Part shown: one piece after another, positions 1-5,292 of the stretch
Numbering within the stretch: position 1 is the stretch's first letter
Layout: the number at the start of each line of letters is the position of its first letter
Source of the DNA: Desulfobacterales bacterium
Lineage (GTDB): Bacteria > Desulfobacterota > Desulfobacteria > Desulfobacterales > JAHEIW01
Length of the DNA stretch: 6,427 bases
Direction: 5' to 3'
Assembly: GCA_030145015.1 (NCBI GenBank)
Contig: JAQYWI010000256.1
Span: 1 to 6,427, forward strand
Made by a program: the position numbers and the translations under genes
Notes under the pieces: generated by a model
Seen by the model: only the letters and a program-made list of their open reading frames with translations
Database searches by the model: none
Told to the model about the DNA's origin: nothing

Positions 1-2
1 CG

Positions 3-74
3 TTTAGAGTGCCCATCGCCCGACTGGCAGCAGCCCATGCAGCGCTGCAGGGTCGCATGACAAAGGATCAATAA
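3..74 (+). CDS. Possible 3' end of an upstream gene (partial)
   Basis: One forward frame is open from the left edge and ends in TAA at 72-74. It encodes an alanine- and leucine-rich, helix-like tail that reads RVPIARLAAAHAALQGRM near its end. The composition looks more protein-like than the competing forward frame, which is rich in Cys, Trp and Pro and stops at 58-60. The fragment is too short to assign to a family. The reverse strand is also partly open here, so the strand is not certain. No function is proposed. Confidence 0.27.
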   Translation, partial: FRVPIARLAAAHAALQGRMTKDQ

Positions 75-406
75 TATGATGCGTGTTCCGTGAGACACTT
101 GTGATTCAAACAAATACCTGAAACACCCGCCCGGTTTGTCGTGTTTCGGTGCTTGTTGCGATCAAAGGATCGCTGAAAAGTCCATAATTTGAATTCGAAG
201 TTTTGATACAGATTGTCTCATATAGTGGCACTCAATCAGACTTGTCCTGGGGATCCGGATAAAGCCGGTTATCGTGTAACTTATTGATATTAAATATGTT
301 AAATTTTCATTTGATTATTTTTCGTCTTTTGGCATAAAACTTGATCTATATTTAAGGCAGTTTGAGCAAAAGATTTTTTTGAAAATAGAAAAGAAGGAGG
401 AATTGT
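75..406. other. Intergenic region upstream of rubrerythrin
   Basis: No gene was found. The stretch holds two hairpins. One at 118-149 has a GAAACAC/GTGTTTC stem and a 14-nt loop. The other at 158-173 is GCGATC-aaag-GATCGC. Neither is followed by a T run, so neither is a convincing terminator. From about 281 the DNA becomes very AT-rich and includes ATATTAAATAT (287-297), a dyad with an odd centre. That site could be an operator of the Fur/PerR type, which often controls rubrerythrin genes, but the match is too loose to call. Confidence 0.45.
311..338 (+). promoter_or_regulatory. Weak sigma-70-like promoter candidate for rubrerythrin
   Basis: TTGATT (311-316) and CATAAA (333-338) are separated by 16 bp, about 70 bp before the start codon in AT-rich DNA. 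Both hexamers deviate from consensus. The overlapping TGGCATAAAACTTGA resembles a -24/-12 element but has GA instead of the required GC at -12. The location is reasonable but the exact promoter is uncertain. Confidence 0.27.
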
Positions 407-901
407 ATGTCTAAGTCGGAACAAAATTTACAAGATGCGTTTGCAGGTGAGTCCCAGGCCAACCGTAAATATCTCGCTTTTGCCAAAAAAGCGGATCAGG
501 AAGGTTACGCCCAGGTGGCCAAACTGTTTCGGGCGGCCGCCGAAGCCGAAACCGTGCATGCCCATGCCCATTTACGAACCTTAAAAGGCATCGGTAGCAC
601 GGCAGACAACCTTAAAGAAGCGCTTGCCGGTGAAACCCACGAGTTTAAAAGCATGTATCCGGCCATGATCGAAGATGCCAAAGCCGAAGACAACAGCGGT
701 GCTCTGCGCAGTTTCGAATACGCCAATGCCGTCGAAAAAGTGCATGCCGATCTGTATGAGAATGCACTGGCCAACATGGACGGCATGGCAGCGGCTGACT
801 ACTGGGTTTGCAGCGTGTGCGGTTACACCTGTGAAAACGACGCGCCGGATGAATGCCCGGTCTGCAAAGCCAAAAAGAAGGCGTTTTTTAAAACCGATTA
901 A
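407..901 (+). CDS. rbr: Rubrerythrin (ferritin-like diiron domain plus C-terminal rubredoxin domain)
   Basis: Rubrerythrin is a cytoplasmic non-haem iron protein that reduces hydrogen peroxide in anaerobes, with electrons passing from its rubredoxin centre to a diiron site. The 164 residues show both domains. Residues about 1-125 form the four-helix ferritin-like domain. Its expected metal ligands are Glu15, Glu48 and His51 (ExxH), Glu76 and Glu79, and Glu110 with His113 (second ExxH). Residues about 130-164 form the rubredoxin domain, with Cys135-x2-Cys138 and Cys150-x2-Cys153. The order and residues are complete, so it should be functional. It is shorter than the classic Desulfovibrio protein of about 190 residues but within the range of the compact subfamily. 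The start is fixed by AAGGAGG at 394-400, six bases before ATG. It seems to be its own transcription unit or to be read together with the small gene at 1038. Confidence 0.96.
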   Translation: MSKSEQNLQDAFAGESQANRKYLAFAKKADQEGYAQVAKLFRAAAEAETVHAHAHLRTLKGIGSTADNLKEALAGETHEFKSMYPAMIEDAKAEDNSGALRSFEYANAVEKVHADLYENALANMDGMAAADYWVCSVCGYTCENDAPDECPVCKAKKKAFFKTD

Positions 902-904
902 GAT

Positions 905-934
905 TGAAGAATTTGTAAAAAGTCAAATTCATCA
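905..934 (+). terminator. Weak hairpin after rubrerythrin
   Basis: GAATTTG (909-915) pairs with CAAATTC (924-930) around an 8-nt loop. Three more pairs lie below a single mismatch. The stem is AT-rich and no clean T run follows, so this may only attenuate transcription or protect the mRNA 3' end. Confidence 0.25.
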
Positions 935-1037
935 AGTGTTTAGTATGTCGGTTTTCGTGTTTTGTTAACGATGCAGGCAGTTGTGTCCTTCTGCTCGAAT
1001 ACCAAACATCAAACCTTGAACCCTGGACCTTTTTTAT

Positions 1038-1247
1038 ATGAAATGCCCCGTATGCGGCAGTCTGAATTTTTTCGTCAAAGACCCGGATGATGAATACGAA
1101 ACCCGCGAGTTCGAGCTAAAGGGACAGGACATTGTTTTTAATCCTGAGGCTGTTGCATCCGGAAGGCCGGAGGTGAAGAGCGACACCGAAGTTTTTTGTG
1201 AAAAATGCGCCTGGCACGACAAATTTGTGGAATTGAAAAGCAGCTAG
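1038..1247 (+). CDS. Small putative zinc-ribbon protein, function unknown
   Basis: This 69-residue protein begins MKCPVCG and has a second knuckle near its end (FCEKCAWH). The four cysteines Cys3, Cys6, Cys54 and Cys57 make a CxxC...CxxC pattern, typical of a treble-clef or zinc-ribbon fold that binds one zinc ion or possibly iron. His60 is a further candidate ligand. The long acidic spacer (residues 13-53, DPDDEYETREFE) has no motif I recognise. It has no signal peptide, so it is probably cytoplasmic. The gene lies 136 bp after rubrerythrin on the same strand and ends about 30 bp before a strong terminator, which supports a real gene. No clear Shine-Dalgarno sequence precedes ATG 1038, the main weak point. 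The antisense frames here are shadows. I do not recognise the family; a rubrerythrin-related role is only a guess from position. Confidence 0.68.
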   Translation: MKCPVCGSLNFFVKDPDDEYETREFELKGQDIVFNPEAVASGRPEVKSDTEVFCEKCAWHDKFVELKSS

Positions 1248-1278
1248 ACCAAAAATTCAAAGACAAACCCAAAATCGC

Positions 1279-1338
1279 AAATCGCCGCCGGCGGTGCCGA
1301 AAAGTTTGATGCCCGGCCCACCCGCGGCGATTTTTTTT
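1279..1338 (+). terminator. Rho-independent terminator between convergent genes
   Basis: AAATCGCCGC (1279-1288) pairs perfectly with GCGGCGATTT (1324-1333). Further partial pairing inside the loop, such as GGTG 1293-1296 with CACC 1319-1322, lengthens the stem. A run of eight T (1331-1338) follows on the plus strand. It ends the transcript of the small zinc-ribbon gene and lies 25 bp from the end of the converging response-regulator gene. The minus-strand exit lacks a long T run, so termination is probably stronger in the forward direction. Confidence 0.8.
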
Positions 1339-1362
1339 CACTGACACCCTGCCTTTTTTGTT

Positions 1363-1743
1363 TTACTTGGTTGACAGGATAGAATCGATTTTTTTATTGA
1401 ACTCGTCGAATTTAAACGGTTTCTGGATGAAACTGTTGTGACCGTCATTTAAAATTTCTTTGACATTTATGTCTTTCCAGAAACCGGATGAAATCAACAC
1501 TCTGATGCCGGAATTGATCCTTTTTAATTTTTTGTAGATTACGGCGCCGTTGTCGCCCGGCATGATCATATCTAAAATCACAAGGTCAATATTGTCTTTT
1601 TTGTCCCTGTAAAGCTGACATGCTTTTTCAGAGCTGTTTGCTTTGAGGGTCTTAAAACCCATTCTTTCCAGCATCAGCGCTTCAATATCCAGTACCATTT
1701 CCTCATCATCGACAATCAAAATGGTCCGTTTTTCATCTTTCAT
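1363..1743 (-). CDS. Single-domain response regulator (CheY-like receiver)
   Basis: A free-standing phospho-receiver domain with no output domain. It probably acts by protein contact or as a phosphorelay intermediate after phosphorylation by a histidine kinase. Numbering from a TTG two codons upstream, the acidic pocket is Asp14-Asp15 (ILIVDDEE). The phospho-acceptor is Asp60 in LVILDMIMPG, the switch Ser is Ser87 or Ser88 (LISSGF), and Lys110-Pro111 is in the QKPF motif. All key residues are present. The QKPF and SSGF style resembles receivers attached to hybrid kinases, so it may derive from or work with one, but no kinase is in this window. ATG at 1743 was chosen because GGGG lies seven bases upstream. 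TTG at 1749 would add two residues and leaves little room for a ribosome site. It stands alone between a terminator and a mobile element. Confidence 0.93.
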   Translation of the reverse strand: MKDEKRTILIVDDEEMVLDIEALMLERMGFKTLKANSSEKACQLYRDKKDNIDLVILDMIMPGDNGAVIYKKLKRINSGIRVLISSGFWKDINVKEILNDGHNSFIQKPFKFDEFNKKIDSILSTK

Positions 1744-1804
1744 ACCCAAGCCCCATAAATGGAAAATAACGCCCGGCGAAAAGCGATGCGGGCTTGCCCT
1801 TGAA

Positions 1805-1822
1805 ATGCAGAAACTATGCCAG
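1805..1822 (-). promoter_or_regulatory. Candidate sigma-54 (RpoN) promoter for the response regulator
   Basis: Read on the minus strand the site is CTGGCATAGTTTCTGCAT. It has TGGCA at -24 and TGCA at -12, with the required 10 bp between the GG and GC doublets. Transcription would start near 1795, leaving about 50 nt of leader before the start codon at 1743. The match is good, but such sites occur by chance and no enhancer site or activator gene was identified. Confidence 0.42.
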
Positions 1823-1949
1823 ATAATTGGGGTGGCTTTTTCAAATAATTTCAGTATCTTAAAAATTAGCTATCCCATCCCCCGGCGAGTGTTTATAAAA
1901 TAATTGACACCCGATGTGCACTTATTTCAACAAGTTATCTCTGAGGGGC

Positions 1950-1963
1950 CACCAAATTTGGTG
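1950..1963. repeat. Perfect 14-bp palindrome beside the transposable unit
   Basis: CACCAAATTTGGTG is fully self-complementary and ends eight bases before the left inverted repeat of the transposase unit. It could be an operator or part of the target region. It lies outside the matching ends, because no equivalent palindrome follows the right repeat. Confidence 0.6.
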
Positions 1964-1971
1964 AGGAAAAA

Positions 1972-1999
1972 GGGGACGTCCATGAAATTATAACTTTCT
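1972..1999 (+). repeat. Left 28-bp inverted repeat of the RAYT unit
   Basis: Starts GGGGACGTCCATGAAATTAT. It has an 8-bp palindrome GGACGTCC and then a weak AT dyad (GAAA ... TTTC). It matches the reverse complement of 3036-3063 at all 28 positions. The 27 nt at 4466-4492 match in the same orientation with one inserted C in the centre of the palindrome. It lies 30 bp before the transposase start. Confidence 0.93.
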
Positions 2000-2029
2000 T
2001 TTCATAGACTATTGTGGTAAGTTTCATGC

Positions 2030-3037
2030 ATGCCACGCAAAGCACGAATAGATGCACCTGGAGCGTTGCAACACATTATCGTCAGAGGCATTGAGGGCAA
2101 ACGGATCTTTTATGATGATATCGATCGTGATAATTTTGTTAAGCGGCTGACTGCGATCCTGCCCGAGAGCACCGCGCTTTGTTATGCGTGGGCCCTAATC
2201 CCCAATCATCTGCACTTGCTATTTCGCACCGGCAAGGTTCCAATTTGCACTGTCATGCGGCGTTTGCTCACCGGATATGCGTCCTCATTTAATCGCCGTC
2301 ATCGTCGCCACGGGCCGTTGTTTCAAAATCGTTACAAATCCATTTTGTGTCAGAAAGATCCTTATTTGCTTGAACTGGTGCGCTATATTCATCTAAATCC
2401 TTTAAGAGCTGGGATCGTATCTGATCTGAAGGGGCTTGGTAAATTTGTTTACAGCGGCCACGGTGCCATTTTGGGCAAATACGACCATAGCTTTCAGGAT
2501 GTCGATTATATCCTGGGTTTGTTTGAAAAGAGAGTTTCAGAAGCGCGCAAAGCCTATAGAACATATGTGCAAAAAGGCATCAAGCAGGGCCGTCGATCGG
2601 AGCTTGTCGGCGGCGGACTCATACGCAGTGCGGGTGGTTGGTCGGAGGTTAAAGGGTTGCGTCGGGCGCATGCGCACATGAAAGGTGATGAACGCATTCT
2701 TGGTGATGGTGATTTTGTAAAATCAGTTTTAGATGCTGCCAACGAGCAGTTAGAGCGCAGATATATGCTGGCAGCTAAGGGATTTGATTTTGAAAAGGTC
2801 GCTCAGCGAGTGACACAGGTATTTGGAATCAAAATGGATCAAGTACTTGCTGCCGGAAAGCATCCCCAGACCGTTAAAGCACGCAGTTTACTCTGTTATT
2901 GGGCGGTGAGGGAATTGGGAATGAACGGCATGGATGTCGCAAGAAAGCTCGGGCTATCTCAATCTTCAGTGAGCAAATCGGCGAAGCGCGGTGAGAAAAT
3001 AGCTTCAGCGGAAAACCTGATGCTTCTGGAAACCTAG
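2030..3037 (+). CDS. REP-associated tyrosine transposase (RAYT, Y1_Tnp/HUH family) with C-terminal helix-turn-helix
   Basis: A single-strand DNA nuclease of the HUH class, expected to bind and cut palindromic repeats such as the flanking 28-bp copies. The N-terminal Y1 domain covers residues about 1-130. It begins MPRKARIDAPGALQHIIVRG and carries the HUH pair His60-x-His62 in PNHLHLL. RAYT-type motifs follow: GPLFQNRYKS (95-104) and RYIHLNPLRAG (118-128), in which Tyr119 is the likely nucleophile. Residues about 190-240 hold a Gly-rich GGGLIRSAGGW and a DERILGDGDFV segment seen in long RAYT relatives. The C-terminus (about 255-325) looks like a helix-turn-helix domain similar to the DnaA C-terminal fold (VARKLGLSQSSVSKSAKRGE). 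At 335 residues it is much longer than the roughly 150-residue IS200 enzymes. No frameshift is seen. Only a weak ribosome site (GGTAAG, 2016-2021) precedes ATG 2030. The TAG stop runs into the right repeat. Confidence 0.93.
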   Translation: MPRKARIDAPGALQHIIVRGIEGKRIFYDDIDRDNFVKRLTAILPESTALCYAWALIPNHLHLLFRTGKVPICTVMRRLLTGYASSFNRRHRRHGPLFQNRYKSILCQKDPYLLELVRYIHLNPLRAGIVSDLKGLGKFVYSGHGAILGKYDHSFQDVDYILGLFEKRVSEARKAYRTYVQKGIKQGRRSELVGGGLIRSAGGWSEVKGLRRAHAHMKGDERILGDGDFVKSVLDAANEQLERRYMLAAKGFDFEKVAQRVTQVFGIKMDQVLAAGKHPQTVKARSLLCYWAVRELGMNGMDVARKLGLSQSSVSKSAKRGEKIASAENLMLLET

Positions 3038-3063
3038 AAAGTTATAATTTCATGGACGTCCCC
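3036..3063 (-). repeat. Right 28-bp inverted repeat, holding a stop and a start codon
   Basis: Exact reverse complement of 1972-1999. Its inner end supplies the last two bases of the transposase stop (TAG 3035-3037). Its outer half contains ATG at 3052-3054, the apparent start of the transpeptidase gene, so the first four codons of that frame (Met-Asp-Val-Pro) are repeat DNA. Confidence 0.93.
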
Positions 3064-4449
3064 AAAATAAGAATAAATGGAGAAGGGTCGAGCTGGCGCG
3101 CTTATCAGGCCGATTTAAAGCGGGCTGAGAAAAATGCCGCCCAAAAAAGAGTTATCCGACGGCATTTAAAGCTTATTTTGCCTTTAATTGTAGTGTCTTT
3201 TGCCGTTTACATCTCTATTACCGGATCCTTCGGCTCTCTTTTTCATGGCCCAAAAGAGGTGCCTGAATCAGTTAAAGTTCAGAAGACTTCCCCAACAATC
3301 GAGGATCCGATTTCCTTTAACAAAGACGAGATCCGTCATTTTATGGATAGCAGCCATATTTTGAATCTGAACGACAATACTTTTGAAATCCAGGATAACG
3401 GCAGACGCCTGCGGGTACAAACCAGCATTGATCGATCTCTGCAAGACTATCTCATAAAAAAATTAGATCGAAAAAATTCAAGCCAGATCGGTATTGTCGC
3501 CATGGACCCTAAAGATGGCCGCATTCTAACAATGGTGGGCTATGACAAATCCGATCCCTCGAAAAATCCCTGCCTTGACAGCTCCTTTCCGGCTGCTAGC
3601 ATCTTTAAAATTATTACCGCGGCGGCGGCGCTTGAAAAAGGCAACCTGCGTCTGGATACCAAGCTCAAATATAACGGCGGCAAATACACGCTGTACAAAT
3701 CGCAACTCAAAGAAAAAACAAACAAATATACCAACAAAATTTCACTGAAAGATGCCTTTGCCAAATCGGTAAACCCGGTATTTGGCAAACTCGGGTCGTT
3801 GTATTTGGGGAAAGAAGAGTTAGAATCCTATGCCAAGGCATTCGGATTTAATCGGCTGATTAACTTTGAATTATTTTTGCCTCCCAGCCCGATCGTTCTC
3901 ACGGATGAACCTTATCAATGGGCTGAGGTCGCTTCCGGATTTAACCGGCAGACGAAGATGTCACCGGTTCACGGGGCTTTAATATCTGCGACGATTTTCA
4001 ACCAGGGCAGATTAATTGAGCCCACAATTATTGATCGGATCATTGATGAAAAAGGAGTTGCGCTGTATCAAAGTCAACCTGCCACGGTCGATCAGGCTTT
4101 TGCGCCGGGTACATCAGATGACTTGGATGAATTGATGAAAGCGACCATTCGATCGGGAACTGTTAGAGGCGCATTTCGCAAATATCGCAAAGATAAAATC
4201 ATTTCCAGACTGGAGATCGGCGGCAAAACCGGCACGATCAACAATAAGACCGATGACGTTAAATATGAATGGTTTGTAGGATACGCTCAAGACAAGGCTG
4301 GAGATGGCAAACTCATTCTATCCGTGTTGGTCGCGCATGATAAATACATCGGTATCCGAGCCGCTCAATATGCCATAATGGCATTTAAAAAGTATTTTAA
4401 AACGCGTTTTGCTGAAATGAATCAACCATTTTCGCCGGACCCAAGTTGA
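3052..4449 (+). CDS. Membrane-anchored penicillin-binding transpeptidase (D,D-transpeptidase domain)
   Basis: A peptidoglycan cross-linking enzyme of the serine penicillin-binding class, facing the periplasm. A basic cytoplasmic tail (about 1-40) precedes one membrane segment at about 41-58 (LILPLIVVSFAVYISITG). A short linker leads to the transpeptidase domain from about 120 (RVQTSIDRSLQDY). The three active-site motifs are present: Ser183-x-x-Lys186 (SIFK), Ser239-Val-Asn241 (SVN) and Lys392-Thr-Gly394 (KTG). It has no glycosyltransferase domain. At 465 residues it also lacks room for the long dimerisation domain of class B enzymes such as FtsI, so it is a compact form. A TGA-TAG double stop ends it. 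The start is doubtful. ATG 3052 lies in the transposon repeat, no good ribosome site precedes it, and there is no other Met before residue 98. The native start may have been displaced by the insertion. An exact function in elongation, division or sporulation cannot be set. Confidence 0.92.
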   Translation: MDVPKIRINGEGSSWRAYQADLKRAEKNAAQKRVIRRHLKLILPLIVVSFAVYISITGSFGSLFHGPKEVPESVKVQKTSPTIEDPISFNKDEIRHFMDSSHILNLNDNTFEIQDNGRRLRVQTSIDRSLQDYLIKKLDRKNSSQIGIVAMDPKDGRILTMVGYDKSDPSKNPCLDSSFPAASIFKIITAAAALEKGNLRLDTKLKYNGGKYTLYKSQLKEKTNKYTNKISLKDAFAKSVNPVFGKLGSLYLGKEELESYAKAFGFNRLINFELFLPPSPIVLTDEPYQWAEVASGFNRQTKMSPVHGALISATIFNQGRLIEPTIIDRIIDEKGVALYQSQPATVDQAFAPGTSDDLDELMKATIRSGTVRGAFRKYRKDKIISRLEIGGKTGTINNKTDDVKYEWFVGYAQDKAGDGKLILSVLVAHDKYIGIRAAQYAIMAFKKYFKTRFAEMNQPFSPDPS

Positions 4450-4465
4450 TAGCAGTGTAGAAAAT

Positions 4466-4492
4466 GGGGACCGTCCATGAAATTATAACTTT
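4466..4492 (+). repeat. Solo third copy of the RAYT-unit repeat
   Basis: Same orientation as the left end at 1972. It differs only by one extra C that turns GGACGTCC into GGACCGTCC; the remaining positions through ATAACTTT are identical. It lies 17 bp after the transpeptidase stop codon. It has no transposase beside it, so it is either a mobilised solo repeat or the remnant of a larger insertion. Confidence 0.9.
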
Positions 4493-4713
4493 GCCGACCT
4501 GCCTGCCCCTATTTCAGGACCTAAAGTTTTTTGCCATTCATCATCCTACCCAATCGTATATTTTTTTGTAAGGCGCTCCTTATTCAATCGACATGAAATG
4601 CATAGATTGAACAGTCTGTTCATTGCACTATCTTCAGAACTTGCGTTTGCCGGGATACACCGCTTTTCATAATAATGTTCCGGATTACGGAATTGCGGTA
4701 TAAGTGGTTGTAG

Positions 4714-4745
4714 AAAAAAACGTTTGAAAACCAAAACGTTTTTTT
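4714..4745. terminator. AT-rich symmetric hairpin with T run, possible terminator
   Basis: AAAAAAACGTTT (4714-4725) pairs with AAACGTTTTTTT (4734-4745) around an 8-nt loop. The symmetric A7/T7 ends would give a U tract in either direction. The stem has only one CG step, so it is weak. A TTGACA hexamer overlaps its right edge, which makes a regulatory role an alternative. Confidence 0.35.
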
Positions 4746-4779
4746 GACAACCCCTATAAAAGCAAGCCGGGAGGAAGAG

Positions 4780-4793
4780 GCATTATGTAATGC
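4780..4793 (+). promoter_or_regulatory. Operator-like dyad before the secreted-protein gene
   Basis: GCATTA-TG-TAATGC is a 6+6 inverted repeat in the leader of the gene starting at 4835. A regulator binding here could control its expression. No matching regulator is known from the window. Confidence 0.3.
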
Positions 4794-4834
4794 ATTCACT
4801 TCATCACTTTCTCAACGACAGGAGGTAAATAATT

Positions 4835-5254
4835 ATGAAATATAACGATAAAATCACCGCAATAATAATCGGATTAGTGATAATCGCCTTTAGCATTGCT
4901 GCAATGGCGGGAACAAGCCAGGAGTTAGCCTTGAATGCGACCAAAGATCATCCCGAAGCAAAAGGTACGGCTCTTATCGATGATAACTACATGAGCATCC
5001 AGACCAGAGGGCTGAAGCCCGATTCGGTTTATACGGTCTGGTTTGTGAACATGAAACCCAAAAAGCACGAAACCGGAGCCGGGACAGCACCCTATATGTT
5101 TAAGACCGATGCCAATGGATTTGGCCAGTATTCAGCTTCTCTGAGCAAGTCGCCCTTTGGCAAATGGCAGAAGATAATGATCGTGCTGCACCCCAACGGT
5201 AACCCTGCCGATATGAAAAACATGGTGGGTGCTCTGGTTGCAGATCTTTCCTAA
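4835..5254 (+). CDS. Small secreted protein of unknown function
   Basis: Not recognised as a named family. The 139-residue product starts with a clear signal peptide: a charged MKYNDK, a hydrophobic core (about 8-22), then Ala23-Met-Ala25 with likely cleavage before Gly26. The mature part of about 114 residues is probably periplasmic or exported. Strand-like segments suggest a beta sandwich, including GLKPDSVYTVWFVNM (59-73), GFGQYSASL (95-103) and KWQKIMIVLHPNGNP (110-124). The YTVWFVN segment after a GLKP turn recalls the extracytoplasmic domain of anti-sigma-K-type proteins, but the similarity is slight. His78, His119 and several Met residues could bind metal, which is speculation. A strong ribosome site AGGAGGT (4820-4826) fixes the start. 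The gene appears to be monocistronic, ending at a REP-like hairpin terminator. Confidence 0.88.
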   Translation: MKYNDKITAIIIGLVIIAFSIAAMAGTSQELALNATKDHPEAKGTALIDDNYMSIQTRGLKPDSVYTVWFVNMKPKKHETGAGTAPYMFKTDANGFGQYSASLSKSPFGKWQKIMIVLHPNGNPADMKNMVGALVADLS

Positions 5255-5292
5255 CGCGAACTTTGCTTCAAAATTATAGAATAACCTAATCC

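Larger units (their letters stand above)
1972..3063 (+). mobile_element. RAYT-type element bounded by 28-bp inverted repeats
   Basis: A 1092-bp unit with one transposase gene between two perfectly matching inverted 28-bp ends. Classical IS200/IS605 elements lack terminal inverted repeats, whereas REP-associated tyrosine transposases (RAYTs) are typically flanked by inverted copies of the repeat they act on. This layout fits the second type. The outer ends begin with GGGG and contain GGACGTCC. The bases just outside differ on the two sides (A at 1971, A at 3064), and no target duplication is evident. The transposase frame is intact, so the unit may still be active. A third copy of the repeat at 4466-4492 shows the repeat also exists without the transposase. 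Confidence 0.78.
4493..4834. other. Intergenic region upstream of the secreted 139-residue protein
   Basis: No convincing gene was found; a 62-codon reverse frame here lacks recognisable features. The stretch contains a dyad TGAACA-gtc-TGTTCA (4608-4622), which resembles a LexA-type box with wrong spacing. It also contains an AT hairpin (4714-4745) and a dyad GCATTA-tg-TAATGC (4780-4793) that lies 27 bp before the ribosome site. TTGACA (4744-4749) is present, but no good -10 hexamer lies at the proper distance. Confidence 0.5.

Noticed and set aside
331..346. Sigma-54 promoter for rubrerythrin
   Set aside because: TGGCATAAAACTTGA has the -24 part, but the -12 doublet is GA instead of GC, which is normally essential.
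505..786. Reverse-strand open frame inside rubrerythrin
   Set aside because: It is fully antisense to a gene with complete diiron and rubredoxin motifs, and its composition (Ser/Ala-rich) is that of a shadow frame.
1643..1903. Forward frame overlapping the start of the response regulator
   Set aside because: Its first part is the Ser/Ile-rich complement of the receiver domain, and no ribosome site or motif is visible.
1904..1913. TTGACACCCG shared between 1904 and 5558 as a dispersed repeat
   Set aside because: Ten bases are too few to claim a repeat, and one copy is explained as a -35 hexamer.
4608..4622. LexA (SOS) box TGAACA-gtc-TGTTCA
   Set aside because: GAAC and GTTC are five bases apart instead of the four in the Gram-positive type box, and no SOS gene follows.
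4546..4734. 62-codon reverse frame in the gap before the secreted-protein gene
   Set aside because: It starts within an AT hairpin, has no recognisable domain and no clear ribosome site. It is most likely chance.
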